From the NCBI GenBank assembly GCA_938038645.1, contig CALHTA010000003.1:1-6401 (forward strand): 6,401 nt of DNA, in the 5' to 3' direction. Numbering within the stretch: position 1 is the stretch's first letter; each line of letters starts with the position of its first letter. Source of the DNA: an uncultured Thiotrichaceae bacterium. Lineage in GTDB: Bacteria; Pseudomonadota; Gammaproteobacteria; Thiotrichales; Thiotrichaceae. The translations under genes were made by a program, and so were the position numbers. Below the pieces are notes generated by a model. The model saw only the letters and a list, made by a program, of their open reading frames with translations. It had not been told where the DNA came from and did not search any database. Shown here piece after piece: positions 1 through 6,166 of this stretch.

Positions 1-660
1 GATAGATTTTTAATGGGAAAGTTTAGCGCCAGCAAGCGAAATGACTTTGTAAGAATCAACAAACGCTATGCTTCAAGGACAGGCATGTATATGCAAAAAC
101 TTCCTTACGACGCGTTTAGGGCGATGCATGCAGCAGCTAAACAAGACGGCATAACACTAAAAATTCTTTCTGCTTCGCGAAGCTTTTACCATCAGAAATC
201 TATCTGGGAAGCCAAGTGGAATGGGAAGCGTAAAGTCGGCGGCATCCGTAACATAAAACGAACCATTAAAGACCCAACTAAACGCGCTAGAAAAATTTTA
301 GAGTACAGCTCAATGCCAGGCAGTTCACGACACCACTGGGGCACTGATATCGACCTAAACGCATTCAACAATAGTTACTTTAGCAAAGGTCAGGGTAAAA
401 AAGTTTATAGTTGGCTAGTGAGAAACGCACCTCGATATGGTTTCTGCCAACCCTACACTCGAAAGGACGCTTCTCGACCTACCGGCTATAACGAAGAAAA
501 ATGGCACTGGTCTTTTAAACCACTTGCGGCAAGTTATACCAAGCAAGCTCAACTTCGTTTAAATGATAATATTTTCAACGGCTTCGATGGCTCTAAGACG
601 GCAACACGCATCGGCATTATTAACCGATACGTGCTTGGCATCCACGCGAATTGCTATTGA
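1..660 (+). CDS. Zinc D,D-/L,D-carboxypeptidase, peptidase M15 (VanY/LAS type), 5'-partial
   Basis: Probable peptidoglycan carboxypeptidase that trims stem peptides in the cell envelope. Counting from the ATG at 13, the M15 zinc motif SxHxxGxxxD is at residues 105-114 (Ser105, His107, Gly110, Asp114). The catalytic/third-ligand motif ExxH is at 162-165 (Glu162, His165), inside a WHW context. The segment LSASRSFYHQKSIWE (about 52-66) is the conserved substrate-pocket region of this family, so all active-site elements are intact. The frame is open to base 1, and the codons before the ATG (D-R-F-L) continue naturally into the family's 'LxGKF' segment. No Shine-Dalgarno sequence precedes the ATG. 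The true start, and probably a signal or lipoprotein peptide, therefore lies left of the window. The gene converges on the Deg protease gene, with a 7-base overlap of the reading frames. The fold and chemistry are secure; the exact bond cleaved is not. Confidence 0.88.
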   Translation, partial: DRFLMGKFSASKRNDFVRINKRYASRTGMYMQKLPYDAFRAMHAAAKQDGITLKILSASRSFYHQKSIWEAKWNGKRKVGGIRNIKRTIKDPTKRARKILEYSSMPGSSRHHWGTDIDLNAFNNSYFSKGQGKKVYSWLVRNAPRYGFCQPYTRKDASRPTGYNEEKWHWSFKPLAASYTKQAQLRLNDNIFNGFDGSKTATRIGIINRYVLGIHANCY

Positions 661-2159
661 ATTTTAACTTCATTAGCTGGGTCTTTGGGCTTGGCTAATG
701 AAGTCTTCAGTTCTAGCTTCCATTCGTCAACTTCTTTTGAATGAGCCTTCTGTACGCGATACTTTTTAAGCAGCTCATCATGCTCAGCATCCGCTAATTT
801 TCGATCAATTGCTATCTGATAACCGCCTTCATTTTCTAACAATACCACTGGTGATTTATCTTCATTCAACAGCTGATAGAAATGTTTAAAGGTTTTAAAC
901 GGCCTTCCATTTATCTTATGCAATCTAGTGTAAATACTATCGTGAAAACCCCTATTACTTGATGATGCCAATACCTGACTTACAAGGATCTCATCTTCCT
1001 GCATATCATCTTTCTGCTGCACAAATTCATCTTTCGTCAGGCAATCGTCGGGCTTTTTATTGGCGATAATCACAAAGCCACCATAAATAAGATATCTTGG
1101 GTCCTGGTCAAAATTGAAACTGGATTTCAAATTCTTCGTTAACGGTATGCTGACATTCATGAGCTTGCCATCACGAACCAACTCCAACTCAACGGCTTCA
1201 CCTAGTTGGCGCATTTGTACAAAGTGCTCGAAATCAACTCTATGTCGACGGCTGGAGACTACCATGCCGTTATTTTCTATTTTATGACCGTCTATTCCCG
1301 TAATAATATCGCCCTTGACCAATAGATCATCTGTCGGCGTATTAAAGCAAACTTTGCTGACTAACACCCCAGACTGGTCCTCCGTTAAGTTGTAACCTTT
1401 GCGCAACGCGGGGCTGACTAAGTTTTGAAACTGAGCGGACAACTCTGGGAAACCATCATATCTTCCATCTTCCATGTCTGCTAAAAAACGCTTCAGAATT
1501 GTCACGGGTATCATATACCCAATATTTTCCTCCCCGTTACGGGACTGCATGACTATGCCTACCACTTTATCGTTCACTAAAGCTGGGCCACCACTATTGC
1601 CAGGGTTAATCGCGGCATCAACTTGGATAGCTTGAAATATCAAATAGCTATGCACATACATTTGGTGCTCTATGCGCGAAATAATCCCTTTAGTAATACT
1701 AAGCGCCTCTCCACCCACGGGATATCCATACACGGTCACTTCCTGATGAACTTCAGGAAGCTCTCCAAGTGTCAAAGGTTGGATATCAGCAAGCTGCTTG
1801 GGTGACTTAAGTTTAAGAATAGCGAGATCTATTTCATGAGCCACGGCTTCAACAACCGCTTCATAGCGCTTAGAATCTCCGTCACGCTGAACCTCAATAA
1901 AGGTATGATTTTCAACCACATGGGCATTTGTGATTATTCTTCCACCCTCAAGAAAAAAGCCTGAGCCTGAGCCAGATGCCGTGTGAGAACTCCAAGGAGC
2001 TTGCGGATTATCTGACTTGGAAGTGGCATAGACCATCACTACCGAATCAGCCAATCGCTGCCTCATAGGATTATCTGTTTTCGCTGCTGATAAGCTAGCA
2101 AACAGCATAAGGATTAATATAAAAAAGCCCTTTTTTATATTCCTGAAGGAAAGCCCCAT
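654..2159 (-). CDS. Periplasmic Deg/HtrA-family serine protease, Deg9/Deg2-like, two PDZ-like regions
   Basis: Exported trypsin-fold protease, probably acting in periplasmic protein quality control or regulated proteolysis. An N-terminal signal peptide has a basic start, a hydrophobic core (about 11-23) and a likely cleavage near Ala25/Ala26. The protease domain (about 35-230) carries the full triad: His80 in TNAH, Asp111 in EIDLAILKL, and Ser189 in GNSGGP. A first PDZ-like region spans about 250-340 (GVLVSKV ... KGDIITGIDG). A second, more divergent one spans about 355-455 (VSQVLASSS ... KINGRPFKTFKHF). The spacing, the YPVGGEALSITKGIISRIE segment and the 'GFPELSAQFQ' segment after the protease domain resemble plant Deg9/Deg2 more than bacterial DegP/DegS, judged from memory. 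ATG start at 2159; GAG lies 8 bases upstream as a weak ribosome site. It is separated from the operon upstream by 148 bases and probably has its own promoter. Confidence 0.9.
   Translation of the reverse strand: MGLSFRNIKKGFFILILMLFASLSAAKTDNPMRQRLADSVVMVYATSKSDNPQAPWSSHTASGSGSGFFLEGGRIITNAHVVENHTFIEVQRDGDSKRYEAVVEAVAHEIDLAILKLKSPKQLADIQPLTLGELPEVHQEVTVYGYPVGGEALSITKGIISRIEHQMYVHSYLIFQAIQVDAAINPGNSGGPALVNDKVVGIVMQSRNGEENIGYMIPVTILKRFLADMEDGRYDGFPELSAQFQNLVSPALRKGYNLTEDQSGVLVSKVCFNTPTDDLLVKGDIITGIDGHKIENNGMVVSSRRHRVDFEHFVQMRQLGEAVELELVRDGKLMNVSIPLTKNLKSSFNFDQDPRYLIYGGFVIIANKKPDDCLTKDEFVQQKDDMQEDEILVSQVLASSSNRGFHDSIYTRLHKINGRPFKTFKHFYQLLNEDKSPVVLLENEGGYQIAIDRKLADAEHDELLKKYRVQKAHSKEVDEWKLELKTSLAKPKDPANEVKIQ
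667..704. terminator. Stem-loop at the convergent junction, possible shared terminator
   Basis: A perfect 11-bp inverted repeat, ACTTCATTAGC (667-677) and GCTAATGAAGT (694-704), encloses a 16-base loop. It begins 6 bases after the stop of the M15 gene (TGA 658-660) and lies inside the last codons of the opposing protease gene. On the plus strand it is followed by a partly T-rich stretch (CTTCAGTTCT), on the minus strand by TAAAATTCAAT. Neither is a strong U-tract. It could terminate plus-strand transcripts, or both directions. The repeat is seen directly; its role as a terminator is inferred. Confidence 0.5.
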
Positions 2160-2216
2160 AACCTGTACTCTTATTAATTAGCCCTAATTGCACACCACAT
2201 GACGTTTTTATTACTG

Positions 2217-2222
2217 ACTATA
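2217..2222 (-). promoter_or_regulatory. Possible -10 element for the Deg protease gene
   Basis: On the minus strand TATAGT (5 of 6 matches to TATAAT) lies about 57 bases upstream of the protease ATG. A convincing -35 is absent: the best candidate at 17-18 bases upstream matches only about half the consensus. A second TATACT at 2272-2277 has the same weakness. In an AT-rich gap such hexamers occur by chance, so this is a weak suggestion only. Confidence 0.2.
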
Positions 2223-2236
2223 TGGCAATAAGTTGA

Positions 2237-2261
2237 TCAGCTTTAAGCCCTAAAAAGCTGA
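2237..2261. repeat. Inverted repeat in the gap between LysM gene and Deg gene
   Basis: TCAGCTTT (2237-2244) and AAAGCTGA (2254-2261) form a perfect 8-bp inverted repeat around a 9-base centre. It lies about 47 bases after the stop of the LysM gene and about 78 bases before the Deg start. No T-tract follows on either strand, so it is a poor intrinsic terminator. It could weaken readthrough from the operon or be an operator for the Deg gene. A run of seven T on the minus strand (2295-2289), just after the LysM stop, has no clear hairpin in front of it. Confidence 0.35.
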
Positions 2262-2307
2262 CGCATTAATAAGTATACTACTATGTCTAAAAAAAGATCA
2301 TGAAAAC

Positions 2308-2889
2308 TTACGGCATTACTAACTGCTGCCCTTCTACTACAACATTTATGTCTTTAATTTTGTCCGAATTAGCGGCAAATATTTGAATGTATTTACGCCC
2401 ATTTTCTTTACCGTACACTCGTTGCGCTAGGCGGAATATAGATTCACCAGGCAAGACTGTTGCAATCATTTTACCCGTCACTGGGTCTTGAACAACCTCT
2501 GCAGGGTTAGGAACAATTTCACCGGAAGATACTACCTCAACCGGCTCGTCCTGTGCCTTTGCAGGTGATGTATCGACTGCTGAGCCAGCTGCTTGGTTTT
2601 TAACCTCTTGAAGAGCTTGATTCGTGGCTACTCGAATTTCACTCATAGGCTTACCTTCTTTCAGCGCTTTGAGTACCACGTCTTTTAAATTGATAGTGGA
2701 CTGTTCACTAACTGGAATTGTCTTTAAGTCCAAAAGAAATATAAGTTTTCTAGCGACAGATTGGGTTGCTTGCTGAATGGATGCGGTGTTTTTTTCAGTT
2801 GATTGATCAGCACTTGGAGCGGTCGTAACCGTTTCTGCCTTTGCGGCAGACATAAATAATAAAGCTGCAAAAATAGTTAAATATTTCAT
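2308..2889 (-). CDS. Exported LysM-domain protein (FimV-like C-terminus)
   Basis: Small secreted protein of 193 residues, likely binding peptidoglycan in the periplasm. A signal peptide (1-18) ends in an AxA-type site (AKA before Glu19). A low-complexity, Gln/Ser/Thr-rich stretch follows (19-45), then a helical segment (about 40-100) with no family I recognise, then a Pro/Glu/Val-rich linker (about 105-138). A LysM-type domain ends the protein (about 141-193): 'VLPGESIFRLAQRVYGKE' followed by 'YIQIFAANSDKI' and a terminal 'VVEGQQLVMP'. That ending resembles the LysM of FimV-type polar proteins. It is the last gene of the apparent five-gene operon, 27 bases after the small membrane protein. 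Start ATG at 2889 has an excellent ribosome site, AAGGAAG. The LysM call is firm; the FimV comparison is by resemblance only. Confidence 0.82.
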   Translation of the reverse strand: MKYLTIFAALLFMSAAKAETVTTAPSADQSTEKNTASIQQATQSVARKLIFLLDLKTIPVSEQSTINLKDVVLKALKEGKPMSEIRVATNQALQEVKNQAAGSAVDTSPAKAQDEPVEVVSSGEIVPNPAEVVQDPVTGKMIATVLPGESIFRLAQRVYGKENGRKYIQIFAANSDKIKDINVVVEGQQLVMP

Positions 2890-2894
2890 TAATT

Positions 2895-2901
2895 CTTCCT
2901 T
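2895..2901 (-). promoter_or_regulatory. Ribosome binding site of the LysM gene
   Basis: AAGGAAG on the minus strand ends 5 bases before the ATG at 2889. This strong Shine-Dalgarno match supports that start and independent translation of the last operon gene. Confidence 0.7.
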
Positions 2902-2916
2902 AAATTAAAATGACAA

Positions 2917-3276
2917 TTAACGTTTTCTTCCCATCTCCGACACAACTGCTTTTTGAATTTCTAGTCTTATCGATTTTTTAATGGTACTAGAAATTGACGC
3001 TTGAATCGCTTTATTTTTAATCAACCGCTCTTTTGGAGTCTGTCTTTCGGAGCGATCTAAATAGGACAACTCAACAACTCGTGAGTGTTTAACGGGCACA
3101 ATTGGAGCAACTGGAGTTATGGTCGTTTTCGCAATGGCTAGTGGAGGTGTTAATTTATTTTTTTTACTTTTAGTCTGAGCGGCTGCTTTGGGCGATGCTA
3201 TTTTGGTTTCATAAAAATACACTGCCCCTGCCAAAGTCCCGAACATAAGGAGAAACAATACAATAATACCTTTCAC
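2917..3276 (-). CDS. Small basic single-span membrane protein, unknown function
   Basis: I do not recognise this 119-residue protein. It has one N-terminal hydrophobic segment (about 3-23), which could be a membrane anchor or an uncleaved signal. A Lys/Ala-rich and Pro/Thr/Val-rich stretch follows (about 28-65), then a charged helical C-terminus (about 74-119) rich in Lys, Arg and Ile ('IKNKAIQASISSTIKKSIR') ending in GRKR. No cysteines or catalytic motifs are visible. The start is GTG at 3276, only 3 bases after the stop of the Cache-HAMP gene. It is preceded by GGAAGG, which overlaps the end of that gene, a strong sign of operon membership and probable translational coupling. Its position between a membrane sensor and an exported LysM protein suggests an envelope partner of one of them. 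That role is inferred only from position. Confidence 0.75.
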   Translation of the reverse strand: MKGIIVLFLLMFGTLAGAVYFYETKIASPKAAAQTKSKKNKLTPPLAIAKTTITPVAPIVPVKHSRVVELSYLDRSERQTPKERLIKNKAIQASISSTIKKSIRLEIQKAVVSEMGRKR

Positions 3277-3279
3277 TTT

Positions 3280-4464
3280 TTACCTTCCAGAACGTTTCAT
3301 TAAGATGTTCATAGACTTCCTTAGTAATTCTACTGCCCGAGATAGTTCACCAATTTCATTTTTCGCCTTAACTGAGATTGGAGACTCAAGGTCTCCTCTA
3401 CTCAAGCGCTCAACACTATCTTTTAACTCCACAAGGGGCTCTGATAAGGAGTTTGCGAGCATCGCTGCAAATATTAGGCTCAACAACAGGCTTACAGCTG
3501 CAATAATTAAAGAGATTATTAAGTAATCTTCAAGTGGTTTGAAGAGCTGGCTCTTTGGAACAATATTAAATAAATAACCCAGCTTCGGTCTGTTTTTCCC
3601 CAGCACAACGGGAGTAGACAGCACTAACATAGATTCATTTTCAGAGGTGATAGTGTCATTACTATTTTTTATAGCACTTAACTCAAGCGTTTCATCATCA
3701 AATATGTTCTGCTGCTTATTTAAATTGCTAGGACCACTCCATTGCCTTGATTCATCAGGATGATAAAAATAAAAACCGTCAGGATCAGTTAGGGTGATTA
3801 TCCATTTATCTTGCTTCTCACCGACGAGTGTCTTAATCAAGCCATCGGCATTTAAGTTTAGTACCAGCACCCCTTGCTTGTTACCGTCCGCATCACGTAC
3901 TGCTGTTGAGTAACGGATCGTTGATTGATAGGGCTCGACAATCTTTCCATTGTTTCGTCTTAACTCGAGAGGCGATATATAAACTTGATTACTCTGCAGG
4001 TTTAATGCCTCAGTAAAGAAATCTCTTTGCTCTCGATTGAGCAACTCGTCCTTTTTAATGAGGTCCGTTGCAATCTCATCACGCATCTCAATTCTGACTA
4101 GCTCTTGTCCCTTAGCATCCAGATAACGAACAGATGAATAGATTTGCTGTTGCTGTGAGAACTGTTGCGCCAAATGTCGTAGATTAGTTAATAGCAAAGC
4201 ACTACGTTTTCGAGATGATTTCTTTGCAGAAAGGTACAACTGCATAGCATTCGAATCTCGTAGGAATAATAGGTCAGACTCTACTCTTGAGACGGTTGCC
4301 TGAATGGACTGATGGGCATTAAATAATTGATTTCGTTGCTCAATCAGCGCATTTTCTTTAATCGCTTCAGAAGTAGTATAAAAACTATAGGCGCCAATTA
4401 ATATCGCCGGAAGCAACGTCAACACCATCATGGTGAACATTATTTTATTACGTATTTTTTTCAT
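3280..4464 (-). CDS. Membrane sensor with double-Cache-like periplasmic domain and HAMP, no output domain
   Basis: A 394-residue receptor-like protein. Membrane segment 1 (about 9-29) is followed by a large periplasmic sensor region (about 30-312). Its conserved-looking blocks include 'VRYLDAKGQELVRIE' (112-126), 'REQRDFF ... VYISPLELRRNNGKI' (144-175) and 'GVLVLNLNADGL' (198-209). These resemble the dCache sensors of gammaproteobacterial kinases and cyclases. Membrane segment 2 (about 313-337) leads into a HAMP domain (about 337-388) with the Pro of 'LSEPL' at 343 and 'NEIGELSRAVELLR' at 369-382. The protein stops six residues after the HAMP helix. No methyl-accepting, histidine kinase, GGDEF or cyclase domain follows, and the next gene starts 3 bases later. 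It should signal through protein contact, most plausibly with the GTPase or LC7 proteins encoded upstream. Start ATG at 4464 has AAAGGA 12 bases upstream, overlapping the stop of the LC7 gene. Confidence 0.87.
   Translation of the reverse strand: MKKIRNKIMFTMMVLTLLPAILIGAYSFYTTSEAIKENALIEQRNQLFNAHQSIQATVSRVESDLLFLRDSNAMQLYLSAKKSSRKRSALLLTNLRHLAQQFSQQQQIYSSVRYLDAKGQELVRIEMRDEIATDLIKKDELLNREQRDFFTEALNLQSNQVYISPLELRRNNGKIVEPYQSTIRYSTAVRDADGNKQGVLVLNLNADGLIKTLVGEKQDKWIITLTDPDGFYFYHPDESRQWSGPSNLNKQQNIFDDETLELSAIKNSNDTITSENESMLVLSTPVVLGKNRPKLGYLFNIVPKSQLFKPLEDYLIISLIIAAVSLLLSLIFAAMLANSLSEPLVELKDSVERLSRGDLESPISVKAKNEIGELSRAVELLRKSMNILMKRSGR
3283..3288 (-). promoter_or_regulatory. Ribosome binding site deciding the GTG start of the small membrane protein
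   Basis: GGAAGG on the minus strand lies inside the last codons of the Cache-HAMP gene and 6 bases before GTG at 3276. The strength and spacing fix a GTG start that would otherwise be doubtful. Confidence 0.7.
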
Positions 4465-4480
4465 TGTTGCACGTAATCCT

Positions 4481-5128
4481 TTACATGTCAGGCAGGATAA
4501 CTTTGTCTGCTTTGGCTTTAAATAACTGCTTTTCTTTGACGGTATCGAGCTCTTTCAATAACAAAGTAACAAGATACGTTAAATTGTTTGCGGACTGCAC
4601 ATAAGTACCTTTCCATTCTTCAACAGCATCCTCTACCACCACACTTGCAGCTGGACCTAAAAATTCCGTCAATATATAGATATACTGATTAATAACAGGG
4701 GTAAGCGCTTCATCAGTTGGCTCAGATACCGGCGAAGCTTCACTCGCATGAGCTAAAGAGGCGCTCTGTTGCAACTCAAGCCTTTGCTGAGCTTCTTCTA
4801 ATTCTTGCTTCAGTCTTTCCGCGGCAGATTTGATTCCCATACTGACCATTGGGAAGTTCAGCTTTTTGTCAGTAAGCAATAACGCTACATGCCCACTGTG
4901 CATTCTGAAACCCGCAAGATAACCGCTACTTACCGCAATAAAAATTTCATTATGCGTTTTATCGACGGATTCCAATGCAAGGAATAATTGACTGATTACC
5001 TCACTGCTATTGAGCATTGCCTGTTCAAGCTCATCAGTGAAACTACTCCCTAGTACTTCGCCATTTTTATAAATGCCAACATGACGAACTCCGCTTAAGG
5101 CAGCTAATGTATCTACAATGGCTTGCAT
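4481..5128 (-). CDS. Roadblock/LC7-like protein with coiled coil and extra C-terminal domain
   Basis: Cytoplasmic protein of 215 residues with no signal or membrane segment. Residues 1-107 fit the Roadblock/LC7 (MglB/profilin-like) pattern: helix 'IVDTLAALSGV', strands 'RHVGIYKNGEVLGSS', a long helix (31-55), strands 'EIFIAVSSGYLAGFRMHSGHVALLL', and a final helix. A Gln/Glu/Leu-rich coiled coil (about 100-122) and a Ser/Pro/Glu linker (123-140) follow. A C-terminal helical domain (about 142-210) contains 'LTEFLGPAASVVVEDAVEEW', a pattern I recall after kinase or response domains in other bacteria. The open frame extends upstream to a TTG at 5182, but that would overlap the GTPase gene by 26 bases. 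The extra 18 residues (Cys/Gly/Lys-rich) do not look like LC7. The ATG at 5128 fits the domain start, though its ribosome site is weak. Likely GTPase partner or regulator. Confidence 0.78.
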   Translation of the reverse strand: MQAIVDTLAALSGVRHVGIYKNGEVLGSSFTDELEQAMLNSSEVISQLFLALESVDKTHNEIFIAVSSGYLAGFRMHSGHVALLLTDKKLNFPMVSMGIKSAAERLKQELEEAQQRLELQQSASLAHASEASPVSEPTDEALTPVINQYIYILTEFLGPAASVVVEDAVEEWKGTYVQSANNLTYLVTLLLKELDTVKEKQLFKAKADKVILPDM

Positions 5129-5156
5129 ATTTAGACGACACCCATTCGTTTTACCC

Positions 5157-6152
5157 TTACAACCACTGAAGCATATCCTCAACCTTTTGACTTAGTGCAG
5201 GAACTGAGACAGCTCGCTGCGAACAAACACCCAACGATCGGCTGTCTTCGACGAACACCGTTAAATTATCGTCTTCAGGTCCACGCAGCATAATACGATT
5301 GATTGGGCCAAGCTCGGCTATCTCGACTAAATTGGGGGTTATTCCAGACAAATAGGCAATGAACTGATTTAAAGACTCATCCTCAATCGTGCTGTCAATA
5401 AGCTCACCCATTTCGCTTGTAATCGATACACCCGTAACACCCTCAAGACCATTAATCGCAGTCATCGCTTTTTGATTTAGCTCAAAGCTAGACTCTTTTG
5501 TGCGTGGCAATGGCGGTGGAACGGCTTGCTCAAAAGGGTCATCATCAGTAATTAGTAACCTCTTAGGTGCGTACATGGGATCAGCAGAATAATGCTCAGA
5601 CTTAGTGCCTTCTTCTCGCTCAATTGGAGTGAGATCTAAAACCTTGTGAACTAGATTCAGAACATCCTGTTTTTGGCGTGGGTCAATATTTATTATTTCA
5701 GCTTCTAATCCAAGCTGTTCCATCCAATCTTCATACACTTCTGGCAGCAAAGGTTCTCTAATATCGAGACGCGTAATTCCGATGATTAGACGACCATTAC
5801 TTTCTATGAAATCAGAAAACTGCTCTGAAAAAAACTTAAGATCGCGAAATGGATAATTTCGATTATTATCCAGCAAGATAATCAGCCCATCAGCACCTTC
5901 TGACAAGATGTCCCACATAAAATCGAATCTTTCTTGGCCTGGAGTACCGTATACATGAACAACGGACTCGGCGACATCATCTATTTTAAGCGTGCCATAG
6001 TCCATGGCAACAGTTGTGGTGCTTTTGCGCTGAAGAGTAATATCATCCGAAACAGGCACATCTGTGCTCACTGCAGTTTGATCAGTGAGGGATTCAATGG
6101 CTGTCGTTTTACCAGATCCAACAGGACCAGTAATGATGAGTTTATATTGCAA
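5157..6152 (-). CDS. MglA-like/COG2229-type small GTPase fused to a C-terminal Roadblock/LC7-like domain
   Basis: Cytoplasmic GTP switch, 331 residues from a TTG start. G-domain (about 1-175): P-loop GPVGSGKT at 9-16; switch I threonines at 45-47; G3 segment YGTPGQERF at 68-76, where the usual DxxG Asp is Gly69; ITRLD at 126-130 in place of NKxD; and 'IDPRQKQD' at the G5 position. The GTPGQ and TRLD forms are, as I recall, normal for the COG2229/MglA-like bacterial family. An acidic, proline-containing linker (about 178-223, with PPPLPR at 212-217) leads to residues 224-330, whose helix-strand pattern ('AMTAINGLEGVTGVSITSEM', 'FIAYLSG', 'NRIMLRG', 'LTVFVED') fits a Roadblock/LC7 domain. That domain type acts in trans on MglA as MglB. 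It is first in the operon; the LC7 gene follows 28 bases after its stop. Confidence 0.88.
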   Translation of the reverse strand: MQYKLIITGPVGSGKTTAIESLTDQTAVSTDVPVSDDITLQRKSTTTVAMDYGTLKIDDVAESVVHVYGTPGQERFDFMWDILSEGADGLIILLDNNRNYPFRDLKFFSEQFSDFIESNGRLIIGITRLDIREPLLPEVYEDWMEQLGLEAEIINIDPRQKQDVLNLVHKVLDLTPIEREEGTKSEHYSADPMYAPKRLLITDDDPFEQAVPPPLPRTKESSFELNQKAMTAINGLEGVTGVSITSEMGELIDSTIEDESLNQFIAYLSGITPNLVEIAELGPINRIMLRGPEDDNLTVFVEDSRSLGVCSQRAVSVPALSQKVEDMLQWL

Positions 6153-6160
6153 GGCCAATA

Positions 6161-6166
6161 TCCTTA
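6161..6166 (-). promoter_or_regulatory. Ribosome binding site deciding the TTG start of the GTPase
   Basis: TAAGGA on the minus strand stands 8 bases before the TTG at 6152, from which translation gives MQYKLIITGP leading directly into the P-loop. This is the usual spacing for this GTPase family. Two further TTG codons in frame (6158 and 6230) are worse: the first is only 2 bases from TAAGGA, and the second has no clear ribosome site and would add an atypical 26-residue extension. Confidence 0.6.

Noticed and set aside
13..15. ATG at 13 as the true start of the M15 peptidase gene
   Set aside because: No Shine-Dalgarno sequence, the frame stays open to base 1, and the residues before it fit the family's N-terminal region, so the gene is treated as entering from outside the window.
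1623..1805. 60-codon plus-strand open frame
   Set aside because: Lies wholly inside the Deg protease domain on the opposite strand, has no ribosome site or recognisable product; a shadow.
2289..2295. Run of seven T (minus strand) after the LysM stop as an intrinsic terminator
   Set aside because: No stable GC-rich hairpin precedes it; only a six-base TCATGA palindrome is near.
3305..3526. 73-codon plus-strand open frame
   Set aside because: Antisense to the HAMP and second membrane segment of the sensor gene, which has clear protein features; a shadow.
3280..4464. Chemoreceptor (methyl-accepting) or histidine kinase call
   Set aside because: The protein ends directly after HAMP; neither a methyl-accepting signalling region nor a kinase core is present in this frame or the following gene.
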